A DNA stretch of 64,000 bases. Source: Devosia psychrophila (lineage in GTDB: Bacteria; Pseudomonadota; Alphaproteobacteria; Rhizobiales; Devosiaceae). Under the pieces are notes generated by a model. It worked only from the letters and a program-made list of their open reading frames with translations, searched no databases and was not told the origin of the DNA. Positions 1 through 8,084 of the stretch are shown here, in pieces (positions within the stretch are counted from its first letter, which is position 1; each line of letters begins with the position of its first letter). The DNA is taken from NCBI RefSeq assembly GCF_000971275.1, contig NZ_LAPV01000093.1:1-64000 (forward strand), in the 5' to 3' direction. A program made the position numbers and the translations under genes.

Positions 1-2
1 AG

Positions 3-221
3 GCCCATATTGCCGGTGGCCGTCTCTCGGTACGCTGCGCCCTCTACATGGCGAGCCTCTCCGCCATCCGCGCCAATCCCCCGATCCGAGACTTCTACCA
101 GCGCCTGCGCGACCAGGGAAAACCCGGTAAGCTCGCCATCGTCGCCGCCATGCGCAAACTCATCACCACAGCCAACGCCGTCATCGCCAACGATGCACCA
201 TGGAAGGGCAAAAGCGATTGA
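3..221 (+). mobile_element. IS110-family transposase, C-terminal fragment
   Basis: The reading frame enters from the left edge and ends with TGA. The visible 72 residues read AHIAGGRLSVRCALYMASLS, then NPPIRDFYQRL, then GKPGKLAIVAAMRKLI. This is the C-terminal part of the transposase_20 domain of IS110/IS116/IS902 transposases (GGR..VR.ALYMA, FY.RL, GK..K.A..A.MRKL). IS110 enzymes recombine DNA without long terminal inverted repeats, so the element end cannot be placed exactly. The sequence 17 bases after the stop is half of a palindromic intergenic repeat found elsewhere in this window. The N-terminal RuvC-like DEDD part lies outside the window, so I cannot tell whether the element is intact. 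Confidence 0.85.
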
Positions 222-237
222 CATCAAACACGGTTGC

Positions 238-261
238 TCAGGGGGAGGCTAGGTGGGGGTA
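238..261 (+). repeat. Half copy of palindromic repeat family A flanking the IS110 end
   Basis: These 24 bases match positions 60345-60368 at all but one base. The matching site is the right arm of a complete palindromic repeat. Here only one arm is present and the IS110 gene end lies directly to its left. Confidence 0.7.
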
Positions 262-329
262 TCCCAACAAAGACTCACTTCGCCGCACCCCGCCACATTG
301 ACCTCCCGGCGTTTCTCCACCATGGTGCG

Positions 330-515
330 GACGACTGCGGGAGAGACTGGATTTACTCCAGCGCCGAAGGAGCAACCGCCCCGGAAACTCTCAGGCAAAC
401 GGACCGCAGCCGGCCGACAACTCTGGAAAGCGGACCGGTGCATTGCGCGGTCCCACCGAAGGAGCAACCAGCGCTCAGCTGGGAAATCTCTCAGGTGTCG
501 AGGACAGAGGGGGCA
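330..515 (+). ncRNA. Tandem glycine riboswitch (two aptamers) upstream of gcvT
   Basis: Two glycine aptamers lie head to tail. Aptamer 1 has the P1 strands CTGCGG (335-340) and CCGCAG (404-409), GAGAGAC at 341-347, CCGAAGGAGCAA at 364-375 and a CTCTCAGG core near 387-395. Aptamer 2 has the P1 strands CTCTG (421-425) and CAGAG (505-509), CCACCGAAGGAGCAA near 453-467 and a CTCTCAGG core at 487-494. These are the hallmark conserved blocks of the gcvT RNA family. The second aptamer ends about 60 bases before the gcvT start, so it can control the four-gene glycine cleavage operon. In this family glycine binding usually switches expression on. The mechanism (translation or termination) is not obvious from the linker. 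Confidence 0.93.
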
Positions 516-576
516 CGGAATTCGCCGCAGGGCGAGTGTAGTCGTGTCGCCTTGTTCTTAAATCCGGGATGTGTTG

Positions 577-1746
577 ATGGCCGAAACCTCGCCCACAAAC
601 CTCAAGACCACGCCGCTTTATGAGCAGCACCTCGCCGCCAATGGCCGCATGGTGCCGTTCGGCGGATATTCTCTCCCCGTGCAGTACCCGTCGGGCATCA
701 TGACGGAACACAAATGGTGCCGCGAGCATGCGGGGCTGTTCGATGTTTCGCATATGGGACCGAGTTTTCTTCTGCTCAACAATCCCAGCGGCGATGCGGA
801 AGCTGACCACGCCGCGGTCGCAGCGATCATCGAGCCGCTGATCTGTGGCGATATTGCTGGCCTCAAGCCCGGCCAAATTCGCTACACCCTACTGCTCAAC
901 GAGACCGGCGGCGTCATCGACGACCTGATGGTCGGCCGCTCACCGCTTGTAGGCGGCGCGCTCTATGTCGTGGTCAATGCCGGGACCAAGGATGGCGACT
1001 TCGCCCGTATCGAGGCAGCAGCCGGGGACAAGGCCAAGCTCACCCGGGCCGATGCCGACAACGCGCTGCTGGCGCTGCAGGGCCCGGAAGCCGTTGCCGT
1101 GATGACTGCGCTTGCCCCCGGCGCCGAACGGCTCGGCTTCATGCAATACGCGTCGTTCGATTTTGCTGGCGAGAAGATCACGGTCGCCCGCTCCGGCTAC
1201 ACCGGCGAGGACGGTTTCGAGATCCTCGTCCCCAACGCCGTTGCCGCCACGCTGTGGGATGCCCTGCTGGCTGACGAGCGCGTCAAGCCGATTGGCCTCG
1301 GTGCCCGTGACAGCCTCCGCCTCGAAGCCGGGCTACCGCTTTATGGCCACGACCTCGACGATACCATTTCTCCCATCGAAGCCGGTCTCGGCTTCGCCGT
1401 CTCCAAGCGCCGCCGCGAGGCCGCCGACTTTCCCGGCGCCGCCCGCATTCTCGCCGAGCGCGAGGGCAAGCTCAGCCGCATTCGCGTGGGCCTGATCGTC
1501 GAAGGTGCCCCTGCCCGCGAAGGCGCCGAAATCCTTGACGCCTCGGGAACTGCCATTGGCGTCGTCACCAGCGGCGGCTTTGCGCCATCGCTGGGCAAGG
1601 CCATCGCGCTGGGCTTCGTGCCGCCCGCTTATGCCGAGCATGGCAGCAAGCTACAGGTCTCGGTCCGCGGCCGCGCCCAACCGGCCGAAGTGGTGCCTAC
1701 TCCCTTCGTGCCCCATCGTTATTTCCGCCAGCCCAAAGCCAGTTGA
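577..1746 (+). CDS. gcvT: Glycine cleavage system T protein (aminomethyltransferase)
   Basis: GcvT takes the aminomethyl group from the lipoyl arm of GcvH, passes the methylene to tetrahydrofolate and releases ammonia. The 389-residue product has the normal length. It shows the N-terminal GGYSLPVQY and HAGLFDVSHMG blocks of the folate-binding domain, ARSGYTGEDGFE in the middle, LGARDSLRLEAGLPLYGHDL, and a C-terminal barrel ending in PFVPHRYFR. I chose ATG 577 because GGGA at 566-569 sits 7 bases upstream. The GTG at 571 would leave no room for a ribosome binding site. First gene of the gcvT-H-PA-PB operon, directly behind the glycine riboswitch. Confidence 0.96.
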   Translation: MAETSPTNLKTTPLYEQHLAANGRMVPFGGYSLPVQYPSGIMTEHKWCREHAGLFDVSHMGPSFLLLNNPSGDAEADHAAVAAIIEPLICGDIAGLKPGQIRYTLLLNETGGVIDDLMVGRSPLVGGALYVVVNAGTKDGDFARIEAAAGDKAKLTRADADNALLALQGPEAVAVMTALAPGAERLGFMQYASFDFAGEKITVARSGYTGEDGFEILVPNAVAATLWDALLADERVKPIGLGARDSLRLEAGLPLYGHDLDDTISPIEAGLGFAVSKRRREAADFPGAARILAEREGKLSRIRVGLIVEGAPAREGAEILDASGTAIGVVTSGGFAPSLGKAIALGFVPPAYAEHGSKLQVSVRGRAQPAEVVPTPFVPHRYFRQPKAS

Positions 1747-1756
1747 GAGACCTGCC

Positions 1757-2122
1757 ATGACCACCAAGTTCACTCCTGACCACGAGTATATCCGCGTCGA
1801 AGGTTCGACCGGCATCGTCGGCATCACCCCCTTTGCACAAGAAGCACTGGGTGACATCGTCTTCGTCGAACTGCCCGCCGTCGGCAAAGTCCTCAAGAAG
1901 GGCGACGAAGCTGCTGTCGTCGAATCCGTGAAAGCGGCTTCCGAAATCTACGCTCCCGTTTCGGGCACCGTCACCGCGATCAATGAAGAACTCACCGTCA
2001 ATCCCGGCCTGATCAATGCCGATCCCGAAGCCGGTGGCTGGATCTACAAGATCGCCATAGCCGACGCAGCCGACCTCGACGGCCTGCTCGATTCCGACGC
2101 CTACGCCGAGCTGACGCTTTAA
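1757..2122 (+). CDS. gcvH: Glycine cleavage system H protein (lipoyl carrier)
   Basis: This 121-residue protein carries the lipoyl group that shuttles the aminomethyl intermediate between the P, T and L proteins. The lipoylation site is the lysine in VVESVKAASEIYAP (around residue 62). The N-terminal HEYIRV and GITPFAQEALGDIVFVELP segments and the C-terminal DPEAGGWIYKI are standard for the family. It starts 10 bases after gcvT. A repeat-containing gap of 128 bases separates it from gcvPA, so the downstream genes may rely on read-through. Confidence 0.97.
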   Translation: MTTKFTPDHEYIRVEGSTGIVGITPFAQEALGDIVFVELPAVGKVLKKGDEAAVVESVKAASEIYAPVSGTVTAINEELTVNPGLINADPEAGGWIYKIAIADAADLDGLLDSDAYAELTL

Positions 2123-2138
2123 CGCGATTTCATCAGAG

Positions 2139-2219
2139 CCCTCATGGTGAGCCCGTCGAACCACGGGGGCGGTGAACTCAGTGCCTCAACCCTCGTCCTT
2201 CGACAGGCTCAGGATGAGG
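2139..2219. repeat. Inverted repeat, family D, between gcvH and gcvPA
   Basis: A left arm at 2139-2163 (CCTCATGGTGAGCCCGTCGA...) and a right arm at 2191-2219 (...TTCGACAGGCTCAGGATGAG) are imperfect reverse complements. A single arm of the same family occurs at 29905-29932. Elements of this kind are common mobile-like intergenic repeats in Hyphomicrobiales genomes. Confidence 0.7.
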
Positions 2220-2250
2220 TTTGATCAAACATCCAACTAGGCCATTGCCC

Positions 2251-3594
2251 ATGCGCTATCTCCCCCATTCCGCAGCCGAACGCGCCGAAATGCTTGGCGT
2301 AATCGGCGCGGCCGATATCGATGCCCTGTTCAGCGCCGTGCCCGCCCGGGCGCTCAAGAATTTCGATCTCGGCCTGCCCGCCCATAGCCCAGAATTCCTG
2401 GTCGAAACGCATATGAAGGCGCTGTCCGCCAAGAACCATGCGGGTGCCGATGGCCCTTTCTTCGTCGGCGCTGGCGCCTATCGCCATCATGTGCCGGCCA
2501 CGGTCGATCACCTGATCCAGCGCTCGGAGTGGCTCACGGCCTATACGCCGTACCAGCCGGAAATCTCGCAGGGCACCCTGCAGATGCTGTTCGAATTCCA
2601 GACCCAGGTGGCCAAGCTCACCGGCATGGATGTGGCCAATGCGTCGCTGTATGACGGCTCGACCGGCACCGCCGAGGCCGTGCTGATGGCGCGGCGCCTG
2701 ACCAAGCGCAACAAGATCGTGCTGTCGGGCGGGTTGCATCCGCATTACCGCGACGTGGTGAAGGCCTATCTCAAGGACGACGCCGACCTCGAATGCCTGT
2801 CCGCCTCGCCGGAAGGCCAGGGCGACATTCTCGATCACATCGACGATCAGACCGCCGCCATCGTGATCCAGACGCCGGACTTCTACGGCCACCTGCGCAA
2901 CATGAAGACCGCAGCCGACGCAGCCCATGCGAAGGGTGCGCTGCTGATCGTCGTGATCACCGAAGTCGTCTCGCTCGGCCTGCTCGAAGCCCCCGGCGCG
3001 CTGGGTGCCGATATCGTGGTGGCCGAGGGTCAGTCGATCGGCAATGCGCTCAATTTCGGCGGCCCCTATCTCGGCCTGATGGCGACCCGCAAGGAGTTCA
3101 TCCGCCAGATGCCGGGCCGCCTGTGTGGCGAAACCGTCGATGCCGAGGGGCAGCGTGGTTTCGTGCTGACGCTATCGACGCGCGAGCAGCATATCCGCCG
3201 CGAAAAGGCGACGAGCAATATCTGCACCAATTCGGGACTCTGTGCGCTGGCCTTCTCGATCCACATGGCGCTGCTGGGCGAAGCCGGGTTCACCCGCCTT
3301 GCCCGCCTCAACCATGCCAATGCCTGCAAGCTGGCGGATGCGCTGGCGGCCGTGCCGGGCGTCGAGGTGCTCAACGACAGCTTCTTTAACGAAATGACCA
3401 TTCGCACCTCTAGGCCCGCCGCGGCGCTGATCGAACGTCTCGCCGCACGCGGCATTCTCGGCGGCGTGCCGGTCAGCCGGCTCGAGCCAAAAGACCCGAC
3501 GGTGGCCAACCTGATCGTGCTGGCCGCCACTGAACTCACCACCGATGCTGATATCGCTGCGCTCTGCGCCGCTCTTTCGGAGGAACTGGCATGA
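2251..3594 (+). CDS. gcvPA: Glycine dehydrogenase (decarboxylating) subunit 1
   Basis: N-terminal half of the P-protein as a separate 447-residue polypeptide. With GcvPB it forms the PLP enzyme that decarboxylates glycine and loads the aminomethyl group on GcvH. It starts MRYLPHSAAERAEMLGVIG and contains TAYTPYQPEISQGTLQ, NASLYDGSTGTAEA and STREQHIRREKATSNICTN, typical of subunit 1. It lacks the PLP lysine, which is in subunit 2. ATG 2251 matches the usual N-terminus; an in-frame TTG at 2221 is a poorer choice. Its TGA overlaps the ATG of gcvPB, which suggests translational coupling and a 1:1 complex. Confidence 0.95.
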   Translation: MRYLPHSAAERAEMLGVIGAADIDALFSAVPARALKNFDLGLPAHSPEFLVETHMKALSAKNHAGADGPFFVGAGAYRHHVPATVDHLIQRSEWLTAYTPYQPEISQGTLQMLFEFQTQVAKLTGMDVANASLYDGSTGTAEAVLMARRLTKRNKIVLSGGLHPHYRDVVKAYLKDDADLECLSASPEGQGDILDHIDDQTAAIVIQTPDFYGHLRNMKTAADAAHAKGALLIVVITEVVSLGLLEAPGALGADIVVAEGQSIGNALNFGGPYLGLMATRKEFIRQMPGRLCGETVDAEGQRGFVLTLSTREQHIRREKATSNICTNSGLCALAFSIHMALLGEAGFTRLARLNHANACKLADALAAVPGVEVLNDSFFNEMTIRTSRPAAALIERLAARGILGGVPVSRLEPKDPTVANLIVLAATELTTDADIAALCAALSEELA

Positions 3595-5138
3595 GCATGA
3601 ACAATCAGGGCCGTCCCACTGGCGTCGGCACTTCCGGCTTTGCCTCGACCTCCGGTTCGTCGCTGCTGCCCAATGAGCCATTGCTGTTCGAGATTGGCGA
3701 CACCGAGCATTCCGGCGTCGACCTGCCTGACGTCACCATCACCATGGACCGTCTCGGCGGCTTCGAGCGCAAGACGCCGTTGGATTTGGCGGGGCTGACC
3801 GAGCCCGAGGCTATGCGCCATTATGTGCGCCTGTCGCGCCTCAACCACTCAATCGACTCGGGCATGTATCCGCTCGGTTCGTGCACCATGAAGCACAATC
3901 CGCGCCTCAACGAGAAGATGGCCCGCCTGCCCGGCTTCTCGGATATCCACCCGCTGCAGCCGACCTCGACTGTGCAGGGCGCGCTGGAGCTGATGAACGA
4001 GCTTTCGCACTGGCTGATGACACTGACCAATACCGCGGCAGTGGCGCTGACACCAAAGGCCGGCGCGCATGGCGAATTGCTCGGCATGATGGCGATAAAG
4101 GCAGCGCAAGATGCGGCCGGCCAGAGCCATCGCACGGTGGTGCTGGTGCCGGAAAGCGCGCATGGCACCAATCCGGCGACGGCGGCCTTCCTTGGCTATT
4201 CGGTTAAGCCGATCCCGGCCCGCGCCGATGGCACCGTCGACGTGCAGGCTGTCAAGGATGCGCTGTCACCCGAAGTAGCGGCGATCATGCTGACCAATCC
4301 CAACACTTGCGGCCTGTTCGAGCCCCAGGTGATCGAGATCGCCGAAGCGGTGCATGCGGCCGGGGCGTTCTTCTACTGCGACGGCGCCAACTTCAACGCC
4401 ATCATGGGCGTAGTGCGGCCGGGCGATCTCGGCATCGATGCCATGCATATCAACCTGCACAAGACTTTCTCGACGCCACACGGCGGCGGCGGTCCGGGCG
4501 CAGGTCCCGTCGTCCTGTCGGCAGCGCTGGCGCCGTTTGCGCCGGTGCCATTCGTGCGCAAGGGCAGCGATGGGCTTGAACTGGTCGAGCACGCCGAAGA
4601 TGAAGCACTTGGCCGCATCACTGCCTTCCAGGGCCAGATGGGCATGTACGTCCGGGCGCTGACCTATATGCTGAGCCACGGTGGGGATGGCCTGGCGCAA
4701 GCGGCGCAGGATGCGGTGCTCAATGCCAATTACATCAAGGCTCGCCTGCAGCACGTCTTCTCGGTGCCGTTCAACGACTATCCCACCATGCACGAAGCGC
4801 TGTTTGACGACACGTTCCTCGCCGGTACCGGCGTCACTACGCTGGATTTCGCCAAGGCGCTGATCGACGAGGGTTTTCACCCGATGACCATGTATTTCCC
4901 GCTGGTCGTGCACGGCGCCATGCTGATCGAGCCGACCGAAAGTGAGAGCAAACAGACGCTGGATCGCTTCTGCGACGTGATGGAAGAACTGGCCCTCGAT
5001 GCCAAGTCCGGCAACGCGGCGCGTTTCACGTCGGCGCCGCTCAATGCCCCACGCCGCCGACTGGATGAGACCCGCGCTGCCCGCTCGCCGATCCTGAAGT
5101 GGGAACGGCCAGTGGAAGCGATGAAGGCTGCGGAATAG
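3591..5138 (+). CDS. gcvPB: Glycine dehydrogenase (decarboxylating) subunit 2
   Basis: C-terminal half of the P-protein (515 residues), carrying the cofactor site. The PLP-binding lysine is Lys291 in MHINLHKTFSTPHGGGGPG. Other marks are SGMYPLGSCTMKHNP near residue 92, ESAHGTNPATA, and FCDGANFNA-like YCDGANFNAI. The first about 25 residues (MSMNNQGRPTGVGTSGFAST) are a low-complexity lead that may be flexible. Expressed through the 4-base ATGA overlap with gcvPA. The last gene of the riboswitch-controlled operon; a G/C-rich palindromic repeat follows 20 bases downstream. Confidence 0.96.
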   Translation: MSMNNQGRPTGVGTSGFASTSGSSLLPNEPLLFEIGDTEHSGVDLPDVTITMDRLGGFERKTPLDLAGLTEPEAMRHYVRLSRLNHSIDSGMYPLGSCTMKHNPRLNEKMARLPGFSDIHPLQPTSTVQGALELMNELSHWLMTLTNTAAVALTPKAGAHGELLGMMAIKAAQDAAGQSHRTVVLVPESAHGTNPATAAFLGYSVKPIPARADGTVDVQAVKDALSPEVAAIMLTNPNTCGLFEPQVIEIAEAVHAAGAFFYCDGANFNAIMGVVRPGDLGIDAMHINLHKTFSTPHGGGGPGAGPVVLSAALAPFAPVPFVRKGSDGLELVEHAEDEALGRITAFQGQMGMYVRALTYMLSHGGDGLAQAAQDAVLNANYIKARLQHVFSVPFNDYPTMHEALFDDTFLAGTGVTTLDFAKALIDEGFHPMTMYFPLVVHGAMLIEPTESESKQTLDRFCDVMEELALDAKSGNAARFTSAPLNAPRRRLDETRAARSPILKWERPVEAMKAAE

Positions 5139-5156
5139 CGACAAACTCCATCTGTA

Positions 5157-5256
5157 GCCTCCCCCTTGCGGGGAGGGTTAGGGAGAGGGGTGTTTAGCCC
5201 CGATACCGTGGCTCTCACACCCCCACCCAACCTCCCCCGTCGAGGGGGAGGTGCCG
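5157..5256. repeat. Palindromic intergenic repeat, family A
   Basis: Two G/C-rich hairpins: CCTCCCCCTTGCGGGGAGGG, then CCTCCCCCGTCGAGGGGGAG, joined by a linker with TTTAGCCCCGATACCGTGGC. The same design recurs at 26640-26780, 29990-30095, 44800-44930, 60243-60372 and 62255-62382. Confidence 0.8.
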
Positions 5257-5287
5257 GCCGGCGTATCTGGCCAGATCGAGCAAAAAT

Positions 5288-5318
5288 CAAAAAGCCCGCG
5301 GACTTATCCGCGGGCCTT
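5288..5318 (-). terminator. Rho-independent terminator of the lipoprotein gene
   Basis: A 9-bp perfect stem (GCCCGCGGA at 5294-5302, TCCGCGGGC at 5307-5315) with a 4-base loop. Read on the minus strand it is followed by a run of T, so it ends transcription of the gene at 5341-5928. It also lies behind the convergent gcvPB. Confidence 0.85.
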
Positions 5319-5340
5319 TGATTGAGCGATGATGCAGCAA

Positions 5341-5928
5341 TTACCCGCGGGTATCGAAACCAACCCAGATCGTGATCTCTTCGCCGCCAAGATAAGGGAT
5401 GGCGACGTTTTCCAGCACCTTTACGAACTCAGCCGACCGGGCCGGCGCGACGATGGAAACTGGAATGGTGTGCTTTTCGGAGAATACCGCCTGCCCGTCA
5501 CGCTCGACGGCGAAGCGGATCGGCGCGTTGACCGTGGCTTGCGTCCCTGCGGGGCCGAGCAATACGCGGCCCTCGACGCCCATGTTGACGGTGATCAAGC
5601 CGTTGGACACCACGCAATTGCGCGAGGTCTCGTCGATGACGCCCTGATATTGCAGCGCCTTGGGATCGCCGGTGCGGCCATTGCCATAATAGAACATCGC
5701 CTCGCTGCCGGCCCGCACGCGAATCTGCGGGCAGGTGGTGGCGATCGCCGGGAGCGCATTGGTCTGCGCCTGGGCTACGGCGGCCGGGCTGGCGGTGGCG
5801 TTCTGCAGCTGCTGGGTCTGTGCGGCATTGCCGCTACCAAACAGGCCGCCCATCGAGCAGGCGGCCAGCAGGGTTGCCGTCGCGGTTGCAGCCGAAAGGC
5901 GCAGCACTGAGGAAAGGATGTGGTTCAT
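5341..5928 (-). CDS. Putative outer-membrane lipoprotein, conserved in Hyphomicrobiales
   Basis: A 195-residue protein with a clear lipoprotein signal: a hydrophobic stretch ending in LLAAC, with the lipidated cysteine at residue 24. Downstream are a Q/A-rich linker (AAQTQQLQNATASPAAVAQ) and a folded domain of about 140 residues containing TTCPQIRVRAGSEAMFYYG. I do not recognise a characterised function. I chose ATG 5928 because it starts the signal peptide and TCTCCT (AGGAGA on the minus strand) lies 7-12 bases upstream. An earlier in-frame start would put about 25 unlikely residues before the signal. It lies 22 bases from the peroxiredoxin gene and is probably co-transcribed with it. Confidence 0.75.
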   Translation of the reverse strand: MNHILSSVLRLSAATATATLLAACSMGGLFGSGNAAQTQQLQNATASPAAVAQAQTNALPAIATTCPQIRVRAGSEAMFYYGNGRTGDPKALQYQGVIDETSRNCVVSNGLITVNMGVEGRVLLGPAGTQATVNAPIRFAVERDGQAVFSEKHTIPVSIVAPARSAEFVKVLENVAIPYLGGEEITIWVGFDTRG

Positions 5929-5950
5929 CGAGTATCTCCTGACGCGGACA

Positions 5951-6445
5951 CTAGCTTCTGGCGGCTTCGAGCGCCATGAGAATGGCTGGAGCGCCGCTGG
6001 CATTCACGCCCGGCGCGTCTTCGACGAGAACGGCATCGGCGATGCCTTCACGAATGATCATGGCGGTGCGGGCAAAACGCCTGCCCATGCCGGCGCCGGA
6101 ATAATCCTTGGCGAGTCCCATTGCCTCGGCCAGATCGCCATTGCCGTCGGCCAGGAAGTCGATGTCGCCAATGGCGCCAGATGCTTCCGCCCAGGCACGC
6201 ATCACATGGGCGTCATTGACCGAGGCGCAGACGACGCGGTCGACACCCGCTGCGCGCAGCTTGGTGATGTTGGCGACAAAGCCCGGCAGGTGATTGACGT
6301 GGCAGGTTGGGGTGAAGGCCCCCGGCACGGCAAAGAACACCACGGTTCCGGTTCCCAGCACGACGTCGCTCGTCGTATCGGTCGTGCCCTCGGCATTGAC
6401 CAGCTTAACCGGGACAGAGGGGACCGGACTGCCGTGATCGATCAT
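5951..6445 (-). CDS. Peroxiredoxin (Prx5/AhpC-TSA, glutaredoxin-type)
   Basis: A 164-residue thiol peroxidase that reduces hydrogen peroxide and organic hydroperoxides in the cytosol. The peroxidatic cysteine is Cys48 in FFAVPGAFTPTCHVNHLPG, the signature of the Prx5 subfamily. ASVNDAHVMRAWAE and DFLADGNGDLAEAMG follow in the expected order. Length is normal. No fused glutaredoxin domain is present, so it needs an external thiol donor. Upstream of a lipoprotein gene on the same strand. Confidence 0.93.
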   Translation of the reverse strand: MIDHGSPVPSVPVKLVNAEGTTDTTSDVVLGTGTVVFFAVPGAFTPTCHVNHLPGFVANITKLRAAGVDRVVCASVNDAHVMRAWAEASGAIGDIDFLADGNGDLAEAMGLAKDYSGAGMGRRFARTAMIIREGIADAVLVEDAPGVNASGAPAILMALEAARS

Positions 6446-6561
6446 GAATGATTTGCCCTGCCCTGTGCCACCGTGCGGCGGTCTTTTTGTCTGTAGTGCA
6501 TTGGGGATAAGGGGCTTTCACGTCACCGACAAGGCCTAATGGCCTTTTCCCCTCGCTGCGC

Positions 6562-7374
6562 TCACTCAGTCGCCGGCACCGTAACGGTCCGCGTAACTTC
6601 GAAAGCCCCCATCCCGGTCAGGAAGGTGAGCTGAACCGCCTGGTTTTCCAAGTCGATAGCATCACTTTTACCCAGGATTGGAATGAGCACTAGGTTTGGT
6701 TCTGGGCTTTTTTGCGGCGTGCCGAACAGTGGCCCGCCATCCGGCATGGCGGCGATCATTGAGGCGGGATCAAGATCGGGATCGGTGACATAAACGGCCA
6801 GCATGGCGTCGTCCGCCATGAGTTCGACCTTGCCGATCGGCTGCGGATCATCATGCCATTCGATCGGCGCCATTGCCAGGGCCTGCTTGATGCGCAGGCC
6901 ATTGGGACGATCCGGCTCCGCGTCCTGCAGCGGCAAGGAAAAATGCGCTTGCGCCGGCAGGCAAATATCGGAGCAGACGCCCAGCATGGCATCGATCTCG
7001 GCATGCGGCTGGCCCGGCTCGACGGACACTTCGACAGGCAACACGGTGGGGCCGAGATAGACGTAATCGAGATAGTCTTCGGTGTCCTGCCGTGTCGGAT
7101 AGGGCCAGACGATCTCGTGGCCCAGCACGCCGGTCGAAGCCGCAAAGTCCAGCACAGTGGGCAGGCCGGTATCGCCCGGCACCCGCCAATAGGTCTTGCT
7201 GGTATCGGGCATGTCGATTTCGAGACCCAGCAACGTCTTGCCGTCAGCATTGATATGGCCGCTGCTGATCAAGCGAAGCTTTACCCCCGGCGCCACTTCC
7301 TGCCACGGCGTTTCGCCCGCTGAAACGGGCGCGACCAGCATGGCAATGGCACCGAAGAAGAATGGAATGCGCAT
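6562..7374 (-). CDS. Periplasmic protein with DsbD N-terminal-like domain
   Basis: A 270-residue secreted protein with an N-terminal signal peptide (about residues 1-19, ending PVSAGE). The core matches the alpha domain of DsbD, the part that receives electrons from the membrane and passes them to periplasmic thiol proteins. Two cysteines sit in GVCSDICLPAQAHFSLPL (Cys134, Cys138). The membrane and thioredoxin domains of full DsbD are absent, so this is a stand-alone module of the kind often seen in Hyphomicrobiales. It could assist cytochrome or thiol redox chemistry. The partner is not in this window. Confidence 0.8.
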   Translation of the reverse strand: MRIPFFFGAIAMLVAPVSAGETPWQEVAPGVKLRLISSGHINADGKTLLGLEIDMPDTSKTYWRVPGDTGLPTVLDFAASTGVLGHEIVWPYPTRQDTEDYLDYVYLGPTVLPVEVSVEPGQPHAEIDAMLGVCSDICLPAQAHFSLPLQDAEPDRPNGLRIKQALAMAPIEWHDDPQPIGKVELMADDAMLAVYVTDPDLDPASMIAAMPDGGPLFGTPQKSPEPNLVLIPILGKSDAIDLENQAVQLTFLTGMGAFEVTRTVTVPATE

Positions 7375-7484
7375 GGTGGAGCCATTAGCGCAGGATGGGG
7401 TTTAGAAATAGCTGACATCCCATCATGCCTTCGTGATGTCGCTGCCAACTTGGCAGCGCGCGCTGCAATCCCTACAATCACCCG

Positions 7485-8060
7485 ATGACATCGCTCGAAG
7501 GCCAATTCCTGATCGCCATGCCCGACATGGACGACGACCGCTTTGCAGAAAGCGTCATTCTCCTCGTTGGCCACGGGGACGAAGGCGCCATGGGGCTCGT
7601 GGTCAATCATGAGCTGGCAAACCTGCGTTTTGCCGACATTCTCGATGAACTCGATCTCGGCGATCCCGACGCGGTGATCCGCCTGCCCGATTCCATCCGC
7701 CAGCGCGTCGTGATGCGCGGCGGCCCGGTGGAAAAAGGCCGCGGCTTCGTGCTGCACTCGCCCGACTACACCAGCGGCAACACTTATCCCGTCACTGGCG
7801 GCATCTGTCTGACGGCGACTGTCGATATCCTCAAAGCCATGGCCTTCGGCCCTGCTCCGCGCTCGGCGATGTTTGCCCTGGGCTGCTGCGGCTGGAGCGC
7901 CGGCCAGCTGGAATCCGAGATCATAGACAACGGCTGGCTCACCGCCCCTTTCACCCGCGAACTGCTATTCGATACGCCAGTGGAAGATCGCTACGAGGCA
8001 GCACTGGCAAGCCTGCACATCACCCGGGCTACCCTCAGCCCCGACGCGGGACATGCGTAA
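7485..8060 (+). CDS. YqgE/AlgH family protein (UPF0301)
   Basis: A 191-residue cytosolic protein of the UPF0301 family. It shows the family start LEGQFLIAMPDMDDDRFAESVI, then HGDEGAMGLVVNH, VMRGGPVEKGRGFVLHS and LGCCGWSAGQLESEI. The molecular function of the family is not established; in pseudomonads AlgH affects alginate production. It is divergent from the DsbD-like gene, sharing a 110-base upstream region, and convergent with the GGDEF/EAL gene, whose stop lies only 24 bases away. Confidence 0.93.
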   Translation: MTSLEGQFLIAMPDMDDDRFAESVILLVGHGDEGAMGLVVNHELANLRFADILDELDLGDPDAVIRLPDSIRQRVVMRGGPVEKGRGFVLHSPDYTSGNTYPVTGGICLTATVDILKAMAFGPAPRSAMFALGCCGWSAGQLESEIIDNGWLTAPFTRELLFDTPVEDRYEAALASLHITRATLSPDAGHA

Positions 8061-8084
8061 GTAAGACGACCCGACAAGGGTCTC

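Noticed and set aside
298..326. Possible promoter TTGACC / CATGGT before the glycine riboswitch
   Set aside because: The -35 is fair and the -10 is poor. The position is right but the support is too weak to list as a feature.
4266..5144. Long minus-strand ORF opposite gcvPB
   Set aside because: Codon-mirrored frame of a well-supported gene in high-GC DNA; the protein has no family features.
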